Origin: Catenulispora rubra
GTDB taxonomy: Bacteria; Actinomycetota; Actinomycetes; Streptomycetales; Catenulisporaceae
DNA: 61,263 bases
Assembly: GCF_015356825.1 (NCBI RefSeq)
Contig: NZ_JAACYW010000034.1
Coordinates: forward strand, 1-61,263
Reading direction: 5' to 3'
The position numbers and the translations under genes were made by a program. Of the stretch, positions 42,220 to 50,739 are shown one piece after another (the first letter of the stretch is position 1; each line of letters begins with the position of its first letter). Below the pieces are notes generated by a model that worked only from the letters and a program-made list of their open reading frames with translations, did not search any database and had not been told where the DNA came from.

Positions 42220-42711
42220 TCAGTCCTGCGCGCCGCCGGACAGGTCCCACGGCCGGGCCGTCGCGCCGAGCCGGTTCCACAGGTTGATGATCCCGATGTG
42301 CCAGACCAGCTCGGCCAGCTCCGTCTCGGAGAAGTGCGCCGCGGCCTCGTCCCACACCGCGTCGGACACCTCGCGGTCGGCCAGCCGGGTCACGGCCTCG
42401 GTCAGCGCCAGGGCGGCGCGCTCGCGGGCGGTGAAGTACGGGGCCTCGCGCCAGACCGCGACCAGGTTCAGGCGGCGCCAGGTGTCGCCGCCGGCCACGG
42501 CGTCGCGGGAGTGCATGTCGACGCAGTAGACGCAGCCGTTGATCTGGGAGGCGCGCAGCTTCACCATCTCGCGCAGCGGCTTCTCCAGGCTGGTCTCGCC
42601 AGCCGCGCGCTCCAGACCGTTCATCGCCTTGGCGATCCCCGGCGCGAGGTCGTCGACGGCGAGGCGGACGGTGGGCTTCACGTATGCGGTCTCTGTCGCG
42701 TTCGTTGTCAT
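42220..42711 (-). CDS. AhpD-like CMD-family protein
   Basis: A 163-residue CMD protein with the active-site motif CVYCVDMHSRDA and the following WRRLNLVAVWREA, as in the ECF41-type CMD at 25249, but only distantly alike otherwise. It is a predicted thiol peroxidase-like enzyme. ATG 42711 (MTTNATETAY) sits in a GTCAT/ATGAC inverted repeat. It diverges from a MocR regulator, 47 bp apart, so the regulator should control it. Confidence 0.9.
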   Translation of the reverse strand: MTTNATETAYVKPTVRLAVDDLAPGIAKAMNGLERAAGETSLEKPLREMVKLRASQINGCVYCVDMHSRDAVAGGDTWRRLNLVAVWREAPYFTARERAALALTEAVTRLADREVSDAVWDEAAAHFSETELAELVWHIGIINLWNRLGATARPWDLSGGAQD

Positions 42712-42758
42712 GACTATGACGGTACGCGGGGTGTGGACTGTTGTTAGGATCCAATCCG

Positions 42759-44321
42759 ATGGCTGAATATTGGTCCACTTTGGACGTCGATCTGCATCTG
42801 TCGGTCGACCCCGCGTCCGGGCGCCGGGTCGGGCTGGAGCACGCGCTGCGCGAGGCGATCCGGGACGGCCGGCTGGGCGCGGGGACGCGGCTGCCGTCGA
42901 CGCGGACGCTGGCGGTGGAGCTCGGGCTGGCGCGGGGGACGGTGTCGGCGGCTTATGACCAGCTGGTCGCCGAGGGGCATCTGGTCGCGGTGCGGGGGTC
43001 GGGGACGCATGTCGCTGAGCTGGCGGGGCAGGGGGTTCCTGGTCCGAGCGGGTTGCCTTCTGCGCCGCGGTCGCCGGACGCGCCTGGTGCGCGGCGGTCG
43101 CCAGATGCGCTCGGCGCGTCGGGCACACTTGGTCTGCCTGGCGCACTTGGTCTGCCGAGCGCGTGGGTCGGCGAGCAGCCACGCAGCCGGGCCAAGCCGC
43201 TCGGCAACAATCTCCTGCCGGGTTCGCCGGACCTGTCGCACTTCCCGCGCGCCGCGTGGCTGCGCGCGTCCCGCCGGGCGGTGAACGCGGCGCCCAACGA
43301 CGCGTTCGGTTATGGCGATCCGCGAGGCCGGGTCGAGCTGCGGCGGGCTTTGGCCGAGTACTTGGGGCGAGCGCGGGGCGTGCTCGCGGATCCGGAGCGG
43401 ATCGTCATCGTCTCCGGTGCGGTGCAGGGGCTGGCGCTGCTCGGGCAGGTGCTCGGCGGGGTGGTGGCGATGGAGGATCCGTACATACCGCTGTTCCATG
43501 ACGTGGTGCGCTCGCATGGTGCGGATGTAGTGCCGCTTCCGGTGGATGACGACGGCGCGCGCATCGATCTGCTCGCCGGCCCCGACTTCGATCAGGTGAA
43601 CACCGCCGTGGTCACGCCCAGTCACCAGTATCCGATCGGCTCGACGCTGCATCCGGCGCGGCGCCACGCGCTCGTCGAGTGGGCGTGCGAGGGTCGGCGG
43701 CTGGTCGTCGAGGACGACTACGACGGCGAGTTCCGGTACGACCGGCAGCCGGTCGGCGCGGTGCAGGGCATGGCGCCCGAGCGCGTCGGCTATCTGGGGA
43801 CGGCCTCCAAGACGCTGGGTCCGGGAATCCGGCTGGCGTGGATGGTGCTGCCCGGGCACCTGGTCGGGCCGGTCACCGAGGCCAAGCGGCACGCCGACCA
43901 CCAGTCCGAGGCGCTGGGGCAGCTGACGCTCGCGGAGTTCATCGCCTCGCACGACTACGACCGGCACGTCCGCGCCGCGCGCCTGCGCTACCGCCGGCGC
44001 CGCGACCTGCTGGCCGAGCGCCTGCACACCCGGGCCGGACGGCCGGCGGCGGGATTCGCGCTCGGCGGCATCGCGGCGGGGCTGCACGCGCTGGTCCGCC
44101 TGGAGCCGGCGGGGATGACCGAGGCGGAAGTGCTCAAGCGCGCATCTGAGTTCGATCTGGAGTTGGAAGGCCTCGGCGGTCTGTGGCACACCGCCCCGAC
44201 GAACACGCTGGCGAGCTCCGCCCCACGTCCGCAGGGCATCGTGGTGGGTTTCGGCAGCCCCACCGAGGCGGCGTACCCGCGGGCGCTGGACGCGTTGGTG
44301 CGGACACTTTCGTGGAGATGA
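42759..44321 (+). CDS. MocR/PdxR-family regulator (GntR HTH fused to aminotransferase domain)
   Basis: A 520-residue regulator. The GntR winged helix (GAGTRLPSTRTLAVELGLARGT) is followed by a linker of about 75 residues with short Ser-Pro-Asp-Ala repeats, then a type I aminotransferase domain. PLP lysine is in LGTASKTLGPG, and DDYDGEFRYDR binds the cofactor. Such proteins sense PLP adducts. ATG 42759 follows GGATCCAATCCG without a ribosome site, so leaderless. Likely target: the divergent CMD gene. Confidence 0.9.
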   Translation: MAEYWSTLDVDLHLSVDPASGRRVGLEHALREAIRDGRLGAGTRLPSTRTLAVELGLARGTVSAAYDQLVAEGHLVAVRGSGTHVAELAGQGVPGPSGLPSAPRSPDAPGARRSPDALGASGTLGLPGALGLPSAWVGEQPRSRAKPLGNNLLPGSPDLSHFPRAAWLRASRRAVNAAPNDAFGYGDPRGRVELRRALAEYLGRARGVLADPERIVIVSGAVQGLALLGQVLGGVVAMEDPYIPLFHDVVRSHGADVVPLPVDDDGARIDLLAGPDFDQVNTAVVTPSHQYPIGSTLHPARRHALVEWACEGRRLVVEDDYDGEFRYDRQPVGAVQGMAPERVGYLGTASKTLGPGIRLAWMVLPGHLVGPVTEAKRHADHQSEALGQLTLAEFIASHDYDRHVRAARLRYRRRRDLLAERLHTRAGRPAAGFALGGIAAGLHALVRLEPAGMTEAEVLKRASEFDLELEGLGGLWHTAPTNTLASSAPRPQGIVVGFGSPTEAAYPRALDALVRTLSWR

Positions 44322-44434
44322 CTACTCATACGGTCTAATGGACATCGCACGATAGCCCGACCCGGCGTGCTACTCAGGCGCTCCCTGCGTCACACTGGTC
44401 TCGGAACAGCACTGCCTTTTAAGAGGAGAAACCC

Positions 44435-45109
44435 GTGGACGACGTACTGCGCCGTACGCCCCTCTTCGCCACGCTCGACCAGGACGCGGCCGCGTCGCTG
44501 CGCGCCTCCATGAACGAGATCGAGCTGGCCCGAGGTGACCTCCTGTTCCACGAGGGCGACCCCGGCGACTCGCTGTACGTGGTCCTGCGCGGCAAGATCA
44601 AGCTCGGCCGCACCAGCGGCGACGGCCGGGAGAACCTGGTCGCGGTCCTCGGCCCCGGCGAGATGTTCGGCGAGCTGTCCCTGTTCGACCCGGGCCCCCG
44701 CTCCGCCGGCGCCACGGCCCTGGTGGACTCCACCCTGCTGGGCCTGAGCTCCGACGAGCTGACCCCCTGGCTGGCCACCCGCCCCGACGTCGCCCGCGCC
44801 CTGCTCCGCGCGATCGCCCGCCGCCTGCGCCGCACCAACGACTCGATGTCCGACCTGGTGTTCTCCGACGTCCCCGGCCGCGTGGCCAAGGCCCTGCTGG
44901 ACCTCTCGGCCCGCTTCGGCACCCCCGCCGAGGACGGCATCCACGTCGCCCACGACATGACGCAGGAGGAGCTGGCGCAGCTGGTCGGCGCCTCCCGCGA
45001 GACGGTGAACAAGGCGCTGGCGGACTTCGCCGGGCGCGGTTGGCTCCGGCTGGAGGCGCGCGCTGTGGTGCTGACGAATGTGGAGAGGTTGAGTCAGCGG
45101 TCGCGGTAG
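44435..45109 (+). CDS. crp: cAMP receptor-type global regulator (Crp)
   Basis: A 224-residue CRP/FNR protein almost certainly orthologous to actinobacterial Crp. Cyclic nucleotide pocket: GEMFGELSLFDPGPRSA with Glu, Arg and Ser in place. HTH: TQEELAQLVGASRETVNKALADF, whose recognition helix contacts GTGA half-sites. GTG 44435 follows AAGAGGAGAAA. It normally sits next to nth in streptomycetes; here it marks the right edge of the accessory region. Crp-like boxes in this window (19473, 25149, 38936) are possible targets. Confidence 0.95.
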   Translation: MDDVLRRTPLFATLDQDAAASLRASMNEIELARGDLLFHEGDPGDSLYVVLRGKIKLGRTSGDGRENLVAVLGPGEMFGELSLFDPGPRSAGATALVDSTLLGLSSDELTPWLATRPDVARALLRAIARRLRRTNDSMSDLVFSDVPGRVAKALLDLSARFGTPAEDGIHVAHDMTQEELAQLVGASRETVNKALADFAGRGWLRLEARAVVLTNVERLSQRSR

Positions 45110-45294
45110 GGAGTCACAGCGCATTGCGCCACACCCGCTTTCGGCCCAACTTCATCGGCGAGTCTCCGCGTTGGCGTTGACCGCGTCCCTGGCTGGCGGC
45201 GATCCTGACCTTGGATTCAGCGGCGCGCGCTCTCAATCGAGGTTGGTGACCCCCTTTGGGTGGGGCGGCCCTGTCCTCCCCGCGAAAACGAATG

Positions 45295-46443
45295 TCAGTT
45301 GCTGCCCGCCAGTAGGTCGCCCGCGAGCCGCAGGCCGTCCAGGTCGTGGATGTCGCCGGACTGGGCCGGGATCTCGGCCACCGCGACGTTCGGCTGGGAG
45401 GCGGTGAAGCGGTCCGCCAGGCGGCGTTCGCGGGCGCTGAGGCGGACGCGCTCGGCGTGCAGGCGGAGCAGGCCGGCGGCCAGGCGGAGGTCGGGGGAGT
45501 CGGCGTCGAGTTCCTCGGCGGCGGCCAGGGCTTTCTCGGCGGACAGTTCGGGGACCGTTACGGGGTGCACGCGGTTCAGGATGAGGCCGGCCAGGGGCAT
45601 GTTCTCGGCGGCCAGGCGCTCGGTGAAGTAGGCGGCCTCGCGGAGGGCGTCGGGTTCCGGTGCCGCTACCACCAGGAAGGCGGTGCCGTCGGCCTGGAGC
45701 AGTTGGTACGTCTCCTCCGCGCGTTGGCGGAAGCCGCCGAACATCGATTCCAGGGAGCCGACGAAGGTCTGGACGTCGTGCAGGAGGCCGGAGCCCAGGA
45801 GCTTGTTCAGGGCCATGGTGGCGATCGAGAAGCCGGAGGCCAGGACCTTCATGGCGAAGCCGCCGCCGGCTTTGGCCGGGGCCATCAGGACCTTGATCAG
45901 GCGGCCGTCGAGGAAGCTGCCGAGGCGGTTCGGAGCGTCGAGGAAGTCCAGGGCCGAGCGGCTGGGCGGGGTGTCGACGATGATCAGGTCCCAGCTGCCG
46001 GTCTCGTCGCCGGTGCGGCGCAGCTGGCCCAGCTTCTCCATCGCCATGTACTCCTGCGTGCCGGAGAAGCCCGCGGACAGCGACTGGTAGAACGGGTTTT
46101 CCAGGATCTGCTCGATGCGGTCCGGGTCGGCGTGGTTCTCCACGATCTCGTCGAAGGTCCGCTGCATGTCGAGCATCATCGCGAACAGCCGGCCCGGGCC
46201 CTGGACGCCCTCGACCTCGCGCGGATTGTTGTCCAGCTCGGTCAGGCCCAGGGACTGCGCCAGCCGGCGCGCCGGGTCGATCGTCAGGACCACGACCTTG
46301 CGGCCCTGTTCGGCGGCGCGCAGGGCCAGCGCCGCGGCGGCGGTGGTCTTGCCCACGCCGCCGGAGCCGCAGCACACGACGATCGAGGTCGCCGGGTCGG
46401 TCAGCAGGCCGTCGATGTCGAGGCGCTTCGGGGTCACACTCAT
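45295..46443 (-). CDS. Get3/ArsA-like ATPase, second subunit of a pair
   Basis: A 382-residue P-loop ATPase, orthologous by position to Rv3680. P-loop VVCCGSGGVGKTT lacks the signature Lys of the deviant Walker A (Ser instead), but the switch I motif LTIDPARRL is intact, and DLIIVDTPPSRSALDFL gives Walker B/switch II. ATG 46443 overlaps the partner stop codon (ATGA). A heterodimer with the upstream ATPase is likely. The mycobacterial pair (BagA/BagB) has been linked to stress tolerance, not ion export. Confidence 0.92.
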   Translation of the reverse strand: MSVTPKRLDIDGLLTDPATSIVVCCGSGGVGKTTAAAALALRAAEQGRKVVVLTIDPARRLAQSLGLTELDNNPREVEGVQGPGRLFAMMLDMQRTFDEIVENHADPDRIEQILENPFYQSLSAGFSGTQEYMAMEKLGQLRRTGDETGSWDLIIVDTPPSRSALDFLDAPNRLGSFLDGRLIKVLMAPAKAGGGFAMKVLASGFSIATMALNKLLGSGLLHDVQTFVGSLESMFGGFRQRAEETYQLLQADGTAFLVVAAPEPDALREAAYFTERLAAENMPLAGLILNRVHPVTVPELSAEKALAAAEELDADSPDLRLAAGLLRLHAERVRLSARERRLADRFTASQPNVAVAEIPAQSGDIHDLDGLRLAGDLLAGSN

Positions 46444-47435
46444 GCGGCCTCCCCGGTCGCCGCCGCCGCAGACAGCGCCGCGGCCAGCTCGTAGAGTCCG
46501 CCGAGGTCGATGCCCCCGGCGATCTGCGGCAGCTCCACCACCGGGCGGCCGGCAGAGTCCAGCGCGCGCCGCTCGACCTCCTCCAGGCTGAGGCGTTCGG
46601 CGTGCTCGCGGCCGAGAACCGCCAGGGCGTGGGTCTCGGAGCCGTCGATGCCGTAGGGCCGCAGCAGGGCCGCGACCCGCTTCTCCGCCGCCGCGCTGAC
46701 GGCCGCGCGCTTGCCGATGGCCAGGTGCGCGGTGCGGACCATGTTCACCAGGATCGCACCGACCGGCAGGCCTGCGGCGTGCAGCTCCTCGACGCCGTCG
46801 AGGGTCTCCTGGACCGGCATGTCCTCCAGCACGGTCGTCAGGTGCACCGCGGTCTGCGGCGAGGTCAGGACCCGCATGACCGCCTCGGCCTGGTTCTTCA
46901 CCGGGCCGACCCGGGCCAGGCCGGCGACTTCGGTGTTCACGTTCAGGAAGCGGGTGATGCGGCCGGTGGGCGGTGCGTCCATCACCACGGCGTCGTAGGC
47001 GAAGGCCGCGCCCGGGCGGTCGGGGGCGGTGCGGCGGACCGCCTCGCAGGCCTTGCCGGTAAGTAGCACGTCGCGCATGCCCGGGGCCACGGTGGTCGCG
47101 AAGTCGATGGCGCCGAACTTCTTCAGCGCCTTGCCGGCCCGGCCCAGCTTGTAGAACATGTCCAGGTACTCGAGCAGCGCCTGTTCGGGGTCGATGGCCA
47201 GGGCGAACACCTCGCCGCCGCCGGGCGCGATCGCGATGCTGCGCTCCTCGTACGGCAGCGGAGCCGTGTCGAAGAGCTGCGCGATGCCCTGGCGCCCCTC
47301 GACCTCCACCAGCAGCACCCGGCCGCCGCCCTCGGCCAGGGCCAGCGCCAGCGCCGCGGCGGCCGTGGTTTTCCCGGTGCCGCCTTTTCCCGTGACGATG
47401 TGCAGGCGGCACTCCGGCGGCCAGGGTCGGCTCAT
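46440..47435 (-). CDS. Get3/ArsA-like ATPase, first subunit of a pair
   Basis: A 331-residue P-loop ATPase, orthologous by position to Rv3679. The P-loop HIVTGKGGTGKTT has the signature Lys, but the switch I DPA motif is replaced by VEVEGRQGIAQLFD. Switch II is AVVMDAPPTGRITRFL. It therefore lacks what its partner has and the reverse, suggesting composite active sites. ATG 47435. Confidence 0.92.
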   Translation of the reverse strand: MSRPWPPECRLHIVTGKGGTGKTTAAAALALALAEGGGRVLLVEVEGRQGIAQLFDTAPLPYEERSIAIAPGGGEVFALAIDPEQALLEYLDMFYKLGRAGKALKKFGAIDFATTVAPGMRDVLLTGKACEAVRRTAPDRPGAAFAYDAVVMDAPPTGRITRFLNVNTEVAGLARVGPVKNQAEAVMRVLTSPQTAVHLTTVLEDMPVQETLDGVEELHAAGLPVGAILVNMVRTAHLAIGKRAAVSAAAEKRVAALLRPYGIDGSETHALAVLGREHAERLSLEEVERRALDSAGRPVVELPQIAGGIDLGGLYELAAALSAAAATGEAA

Positions 47436-47551
47436 GGGCCCAGCCTAACCATGCGCCGGACACTCCTGGGACGGCCCACCCCTGGCGCTACTCTGGAGGG
47501 CCACCGCAGGGGTGGTGCTTATCAGGGAACTTGGCCGAGGGGGGCCCACAG

Positions 47552-49096
47552 ATGAGCGACGACGTCGACACCGAACGCCTGGCACCACCGGAGCGCTTGA
47601 TCGCGGAGCGTTATGTTCTGCGCGCGGAGCTCGGCCGGGGTGGCATGGGCGTCGTGTGGCGCGGCGAGGACCGGGTGATCGGACGGCCGGTCGCCGTGAA
47701 GGAGATGCGGCTCAGCGAGGGCGTCACGGTCGCCGAGCGCGCGGTCTTCGAGCAGCGCATCATGCGTGAGGCCCGCACCGCCGGGCGGCTGAACGACCCG
47801 GCCGTGGTCACCGTCTTCGACGTGGTCCACGACAACGGCTCCGTGTTCATCGTCATGGAGCTGGTCGAGGCACCGAACCTGGCGCAGCTGGTCCGCGGCT
47901 CCGGTCCGCTCTCCCCACCCGCCGTCGCCGAAATAGGCCGCCAGGTGCTCTCCGCGCTGGAGGCCGCCCACGGAGCCGGCATCGTGCACCGCGACGTGAA
48001 GCCGTCGAACATCATGGTCGGCGGCAACGGCCGGGCCAAGCTCACCGACTTCGGGATCGCGCAGGCCGTCGACGACCCCACGCTGACCAAGACCGGCGCC
48101 GTCATCGGCTCCCCCGCCTACCTCGCCCCGGAACGACTCTCCGGCCACGAGGCGAGCCCGGCCTCCGACCTGTGGTCGCTCGGCGCGGTGCTGTACTTCG
48201 CGATCGAGGGCAAGGCCGCGTTCGAACGCGACACCACGGCGGCCACGTTCGGCGCGGTGCTGACCGAGGTCCCATACCTGACGAACGCGCAGGGTCCGCT
48301 GGCCGCCGCGGTGTCCGGGATGCTGGCCTCCGCGCCCGAGGGCCGGCTGACCGCGCCACAGATCCGGACGCTGCTGGACGCGGTGACCCGCGAGACGGCC
48401 ATGCCGCTCGCGCCGCAGGGCACCATGGGCACGATACCGATCGCGCCCATCGGGGCGCCGACCACGCCGCTGGCCCCGCTGTGGAACCCGGCAGCCGCGC
48501 CGCCGAAGCGGTCCTGGGCCAAGATAGCCGGGACGTTCGCCGCGGCAGTACTGGTCACCGCGGCGGTCGCGGGCTTCGCCGCCTACAACGCGGGCTCGAG
48601 TTCGGGGAAGAAGCAGGAGCAGAAAGCCGACGCCCTGCCCTCGGACGTGGTGAAGGTGTACTCGATGGGGCCCGGCCCGAAGACCGACTTCCCGGCCGGC
48701 CTGCCCATGAGCGGCTCCCAGACCTGCCTGAGCGGCCCGCCCTTCGTCCCCGGCAGCCCGACGTATCAGAGCACTTCGTGCTCCAACCCCCACGACCTGG
48801 AGATCTACTACCAGACCTCCTTCGTCAACACCTCGTTCAGCAGCTACGGCACCAACAACCCGGTGCCGTATCCCGGCGTCGACCAGCTGACGGCACTGGC
48901 CAAGCAGGCATGCTGGACAGACCGGTTGATCACGCCTTATGCGAACGCCAAGGGCGGCCACTACAACTACTACGCCGTCATCCCGACCCCGGACCTGTGG
49001 GCGGGAAAGAACCTGCCCACCAGTTCGAGCGCGGACCAGAGCGTCTACTGCCTGATGACGAACACCGCGGGGCAACTGCCTGGCGACGGCTCATAG
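47552..49096 (+). CDS. Membrane Ser/Thr protein kinase (PknB type) with extracytoplasmic sensor
   Basis: A 514-residue Hanks-type kinase. ELGRGGMGVVWRG (ATP loop), VAVKEM (Lys 50), IVHRDVKPSNIM (about 146), TDFGIAQ (about 166) and SPAYLAPERL are intact, so it should be active. A single transmembrane helix lies at about 323-345 (GTFAAAVLVTAAVAGFAAY). The 170-residue outside domain has four Cys and an NPHDLEIYYQTSF segment resembling septum-formation-type domains; it lacks PASTA repeats. ATG 47552 with GAGGGGGG upstream. Confidence 0.92.
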   Translation: MSDDVDTERLAPPERLIAERYVLRAELGRGGMGVVWRGEDRVIGRPVAVKEMRLSEGVTVAERAVFEQRIMREARTAGRLNDPAVVTVFDVVHDNGSVFIVMELVEAPNLAQLVRGSGPLSPPAVAEIGRQVLSALEAAHGAGIVHRDVKPSNIMVGGNGRAKLTDFGIAQAVDDPTLTKTGAVIGSPAYLAPERLSGHEASPASDLWSLGAVLYFAIEGKAAFERDTTAATFGAVLTEVPYLTNAQGPLAAAVSGMLASAPEGRLTAPQIRTLLDAVTRETAMPLAPQGTMGTIPIAPIGAPTTPLAPLWNPAAAPPKRSWAKIAGTFAAAVLVTAAVAGFAAYNAGSSSGKKQEQKADALPSDVVKVYSMGPGPKTDFPAGLPMSGSQTCLSGPPFVPGSPTYQSTSCSNPHDLEIYYQTSFVNTSFSSYGTNNPVPYPGVDQLTALAKQACWTDRLITPYANAKGGHYNYYAVIPTPDLWAGKNLPTSSSADQSVYCLMTNTAGQLPGDGS

Positions 49097-49119
49097 CCGC
49101 CGCCCCGTAGTCTTACCCC

Positions 49120-49302
49120 ATGACGCTGCGTCCAATTTACAATCAATGGGAATACGCGACAGTGCCGCTGCTGGTGCACGCCACCAAGCAGATCCTCGAC
49201 ACCTGGGGCGAGGACGGCTGGGAACTCGTCCAGGTGGTCCCGGGCCCGAACCCGGACCAGCTGGTCGCCTACCTGAAGCGTCCGAAGACGACGGAGTCCT
49301 GA
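49120..49302 (+). CDS. DUF4177 small protein
   Basis: A 60-residue protein: NQWEYATVPLLVHATKQILD and TWGEDGWELVQVVPG are the DUF4177 core. It is syntenic with the small ORF between the ATPase genes and RidA in mycobacteria. Its job is unknown. It is followed after 3 bp by RidA, so the genes are cotranscribed. Confidence 0.88.
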   Translation: MTLRPIYNQWEYATVPLLVHATKQILDTWGEDGWELVQVVPGPNPDQLVAYLKRPKTTES

Positions 49303-49305
49303 GAC

Positions 49306-49764
49306 ATGACCCACCCCGAAGAGAAGCTGACCGAGCTCGGCCTGAAGCTGCCCGAGGTCGCGGCCCCGGTCGCGGCCTACATCCCGGTGCTGCGCAGCGG
49401 CAATCTCGTCTACACCTCCGGCCAGCTGCCGATGGTCGACGGCGCGCTGCCGATGGTCGGCAAGGTCGGCGCCGAGGTCAGCCCGGAGGACGCCAAGGCC
49501 CTGGCGCAGCGCTGCGCGCTGAACGCGCTGGCCGCGGTGAAGTCCGAGATCGGCGACCTAGCCAAGGTCAAGCGGGTCGTGAAGGTGGTCGGGTTCGTGG
49601 CCAGCGCCCCGGACTTCACCGGCCAGCCCGGGGTCGTCAACGGCGCCTCGGAGCTGCTCGGCGCGGTCTTCGGCGAGGCCGGCCGGCACGCGCGCTCGGC
49701 GGTCGGGGTGGCGGTGCTGCCGCTGGACGCGCCGGTCGAGGTCGAGCTGACCGTCGAGGTCTGA
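49306..49764 (+). CDS. ridA: RidA-family enamine/imine deaminase-like protein
   Basis: A 152-residue YjgF/RidA protein of the longer actinobacterial type, with [22 protein letters not shown], a central [24 protein letters not shown] and the C-terminal [21 protein letters not shown]; the Arg that binds carboxylates is in HARSAVG. RidA hydrolyses reactive enamines from PLP enzymes. This subgroup may differ. Start ATG 49306 overlaps nothing and follows the DUF4177 stop by 3 bp. Confidence 0.9.
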   Translation: MTHPEEKLTELGLKLPEVAAPVAAYIPVLRSGNLVYTSGQLPMVDGALPMVGKVGAEVSPEDAKALAQRCALNALAAVKSEIGDLAKVKRVVKVVGFVASAPDFTGQPGVVNGASELLGAVFGEAGRHARSAVGVAVLPLDAPVEVELTVEV

Positions 49765-49831
49765 GCCGGCGGCGGTACACGGCGGCATCTGGTTCCCGCC
49801 GCGGCGGGAACCAGAAAAGGAAGGGGAACGC

Positions 49832-50701
49832 ATGTCGCAGCAAGGCGGGGAGTACATAGCTCCGGCCGGCAGCCGGCTCAGCGCGCAGGTGCCGGAGGGC
49901 TGGCAGGAGCAGATCGCCGCCTACGAGCGCGGCGAGTTCACCCCGGTGCCCCCGAAGCACGCTGCGACAGTAGTACTGCTCCGCGACTGCGTGGACGCAC
50001 CCCCGGACGTCTACCTGCTCAAGCGCGCCGCCTCGATGTCCTTCGCCGGCGGCTTCTACGCCTTCCCCGGCGGCCGGGTCGACCCGCGCGACGCGGACGC
50101 CGAGATCGCCTGGGCCGGGCCCTCGGCCGCGGACTGGGCCCGGCGCTTCGGCAGCGACGAGGCCGAGGCCCGCGCGCTGCTGTGCGCGGCGGTCCGGGAG
50201 ACCTTCGAGGAGTCCGGCGTCCTGTTCGCCGGCCCTGACGAGCACTCCGTGGTCGCCGACACCACCGACGAGGACTGGGAAGCCGACCGGCGGGCGCTGG
50301 TTTCACGGGAAACATCGCTGGCGGAGTTCCTCACAAAAAGGTCGCTCGTGCTGCGCACCGACCTGCTCGGCGGCTGGTCCCGCTGGATCACCCCGGAGTT
50401 CGAGCCGCGCCGCTACGACACCGCGTTCTTCGTCTCGGCGCTGCCGGCCGGCCAGCGGACCCGGGACGTGTCGGGGGAGACCGAGTCGACCACCTGGATG
50501 CAGCCCCGACAGGCCATTGACGACCACATCGCGGGCCGGGCCCTGATGCTCCCGCCGACCGTCACCACGCTGCGCGAGGTGCACGGCTTCGGCACCGCCC
50601 AGGAGGCCGTGCGAGCCGCGGCGAGCCGGCCGCTGAAGCCGATCATGGCCACGGTGCGACGCCACGACGACGGGTCCTGGCACCTCGAATGGGAACTCTG
50701 A
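49832..50701 (+). CDS. NUDIX hydrolase, NUDT19-like with insertion in the NUDIX box
   Basis: A 289-residue protein. The NUDIX motif is split: FPGGRVDPRDADAE is separated by about 25 residues from AAVRETFEESGVLFAG, an arrangement seen in the long NUDIX group near NUDT19, which cleaves CoA derivatives. ATG 49832 follows AAAAGGAAGGGGA. The last codons and stop lie in a 16-bp tandem duplication shared with the next intergenic region. Confidence 0.88.
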   Translation: MSQQGGEYIAPAGSRLSAQVPEGWQEQIAAYERGEFTPVPPKHAATVVLLRDCVDAPPDVYLLKRAASMSFAGGFYAFPGGRVDPRDADAEIAWAGPSAADWARRFGSDEAEARALLCAAVRETFEESGVLFAGPDEHSVVADTTDEDWEADRRALVSRETSLAEFLTKRSLVLRTDLLGGWSRWITPEFEPRRYDTAFFVSALPAGQRTRDVSGETESTTWMQPRQAIDDHIAGRALMLPPTVTTLREVHGFGTAQEAVRAAASRPLKPIMATVRRHDDGSWHLEWEL

Positions 50702-50719
50702 CAAATGGGAACTCTGACA
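50688..50719. repeat. 16-bp perfect tandem duplication at the NUDIX stop codon
   Basis: AATGGGAACTCTGACA occurs twice head to tail (50688-50703, 50704-50719). The first copy contains the NUDIX stop codon, the second is noncoding or upstream of the MBL start. Confidence 0.9.
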
Positions 50720-50739
50720 GTGACAGCGGCGGGGCGGCG

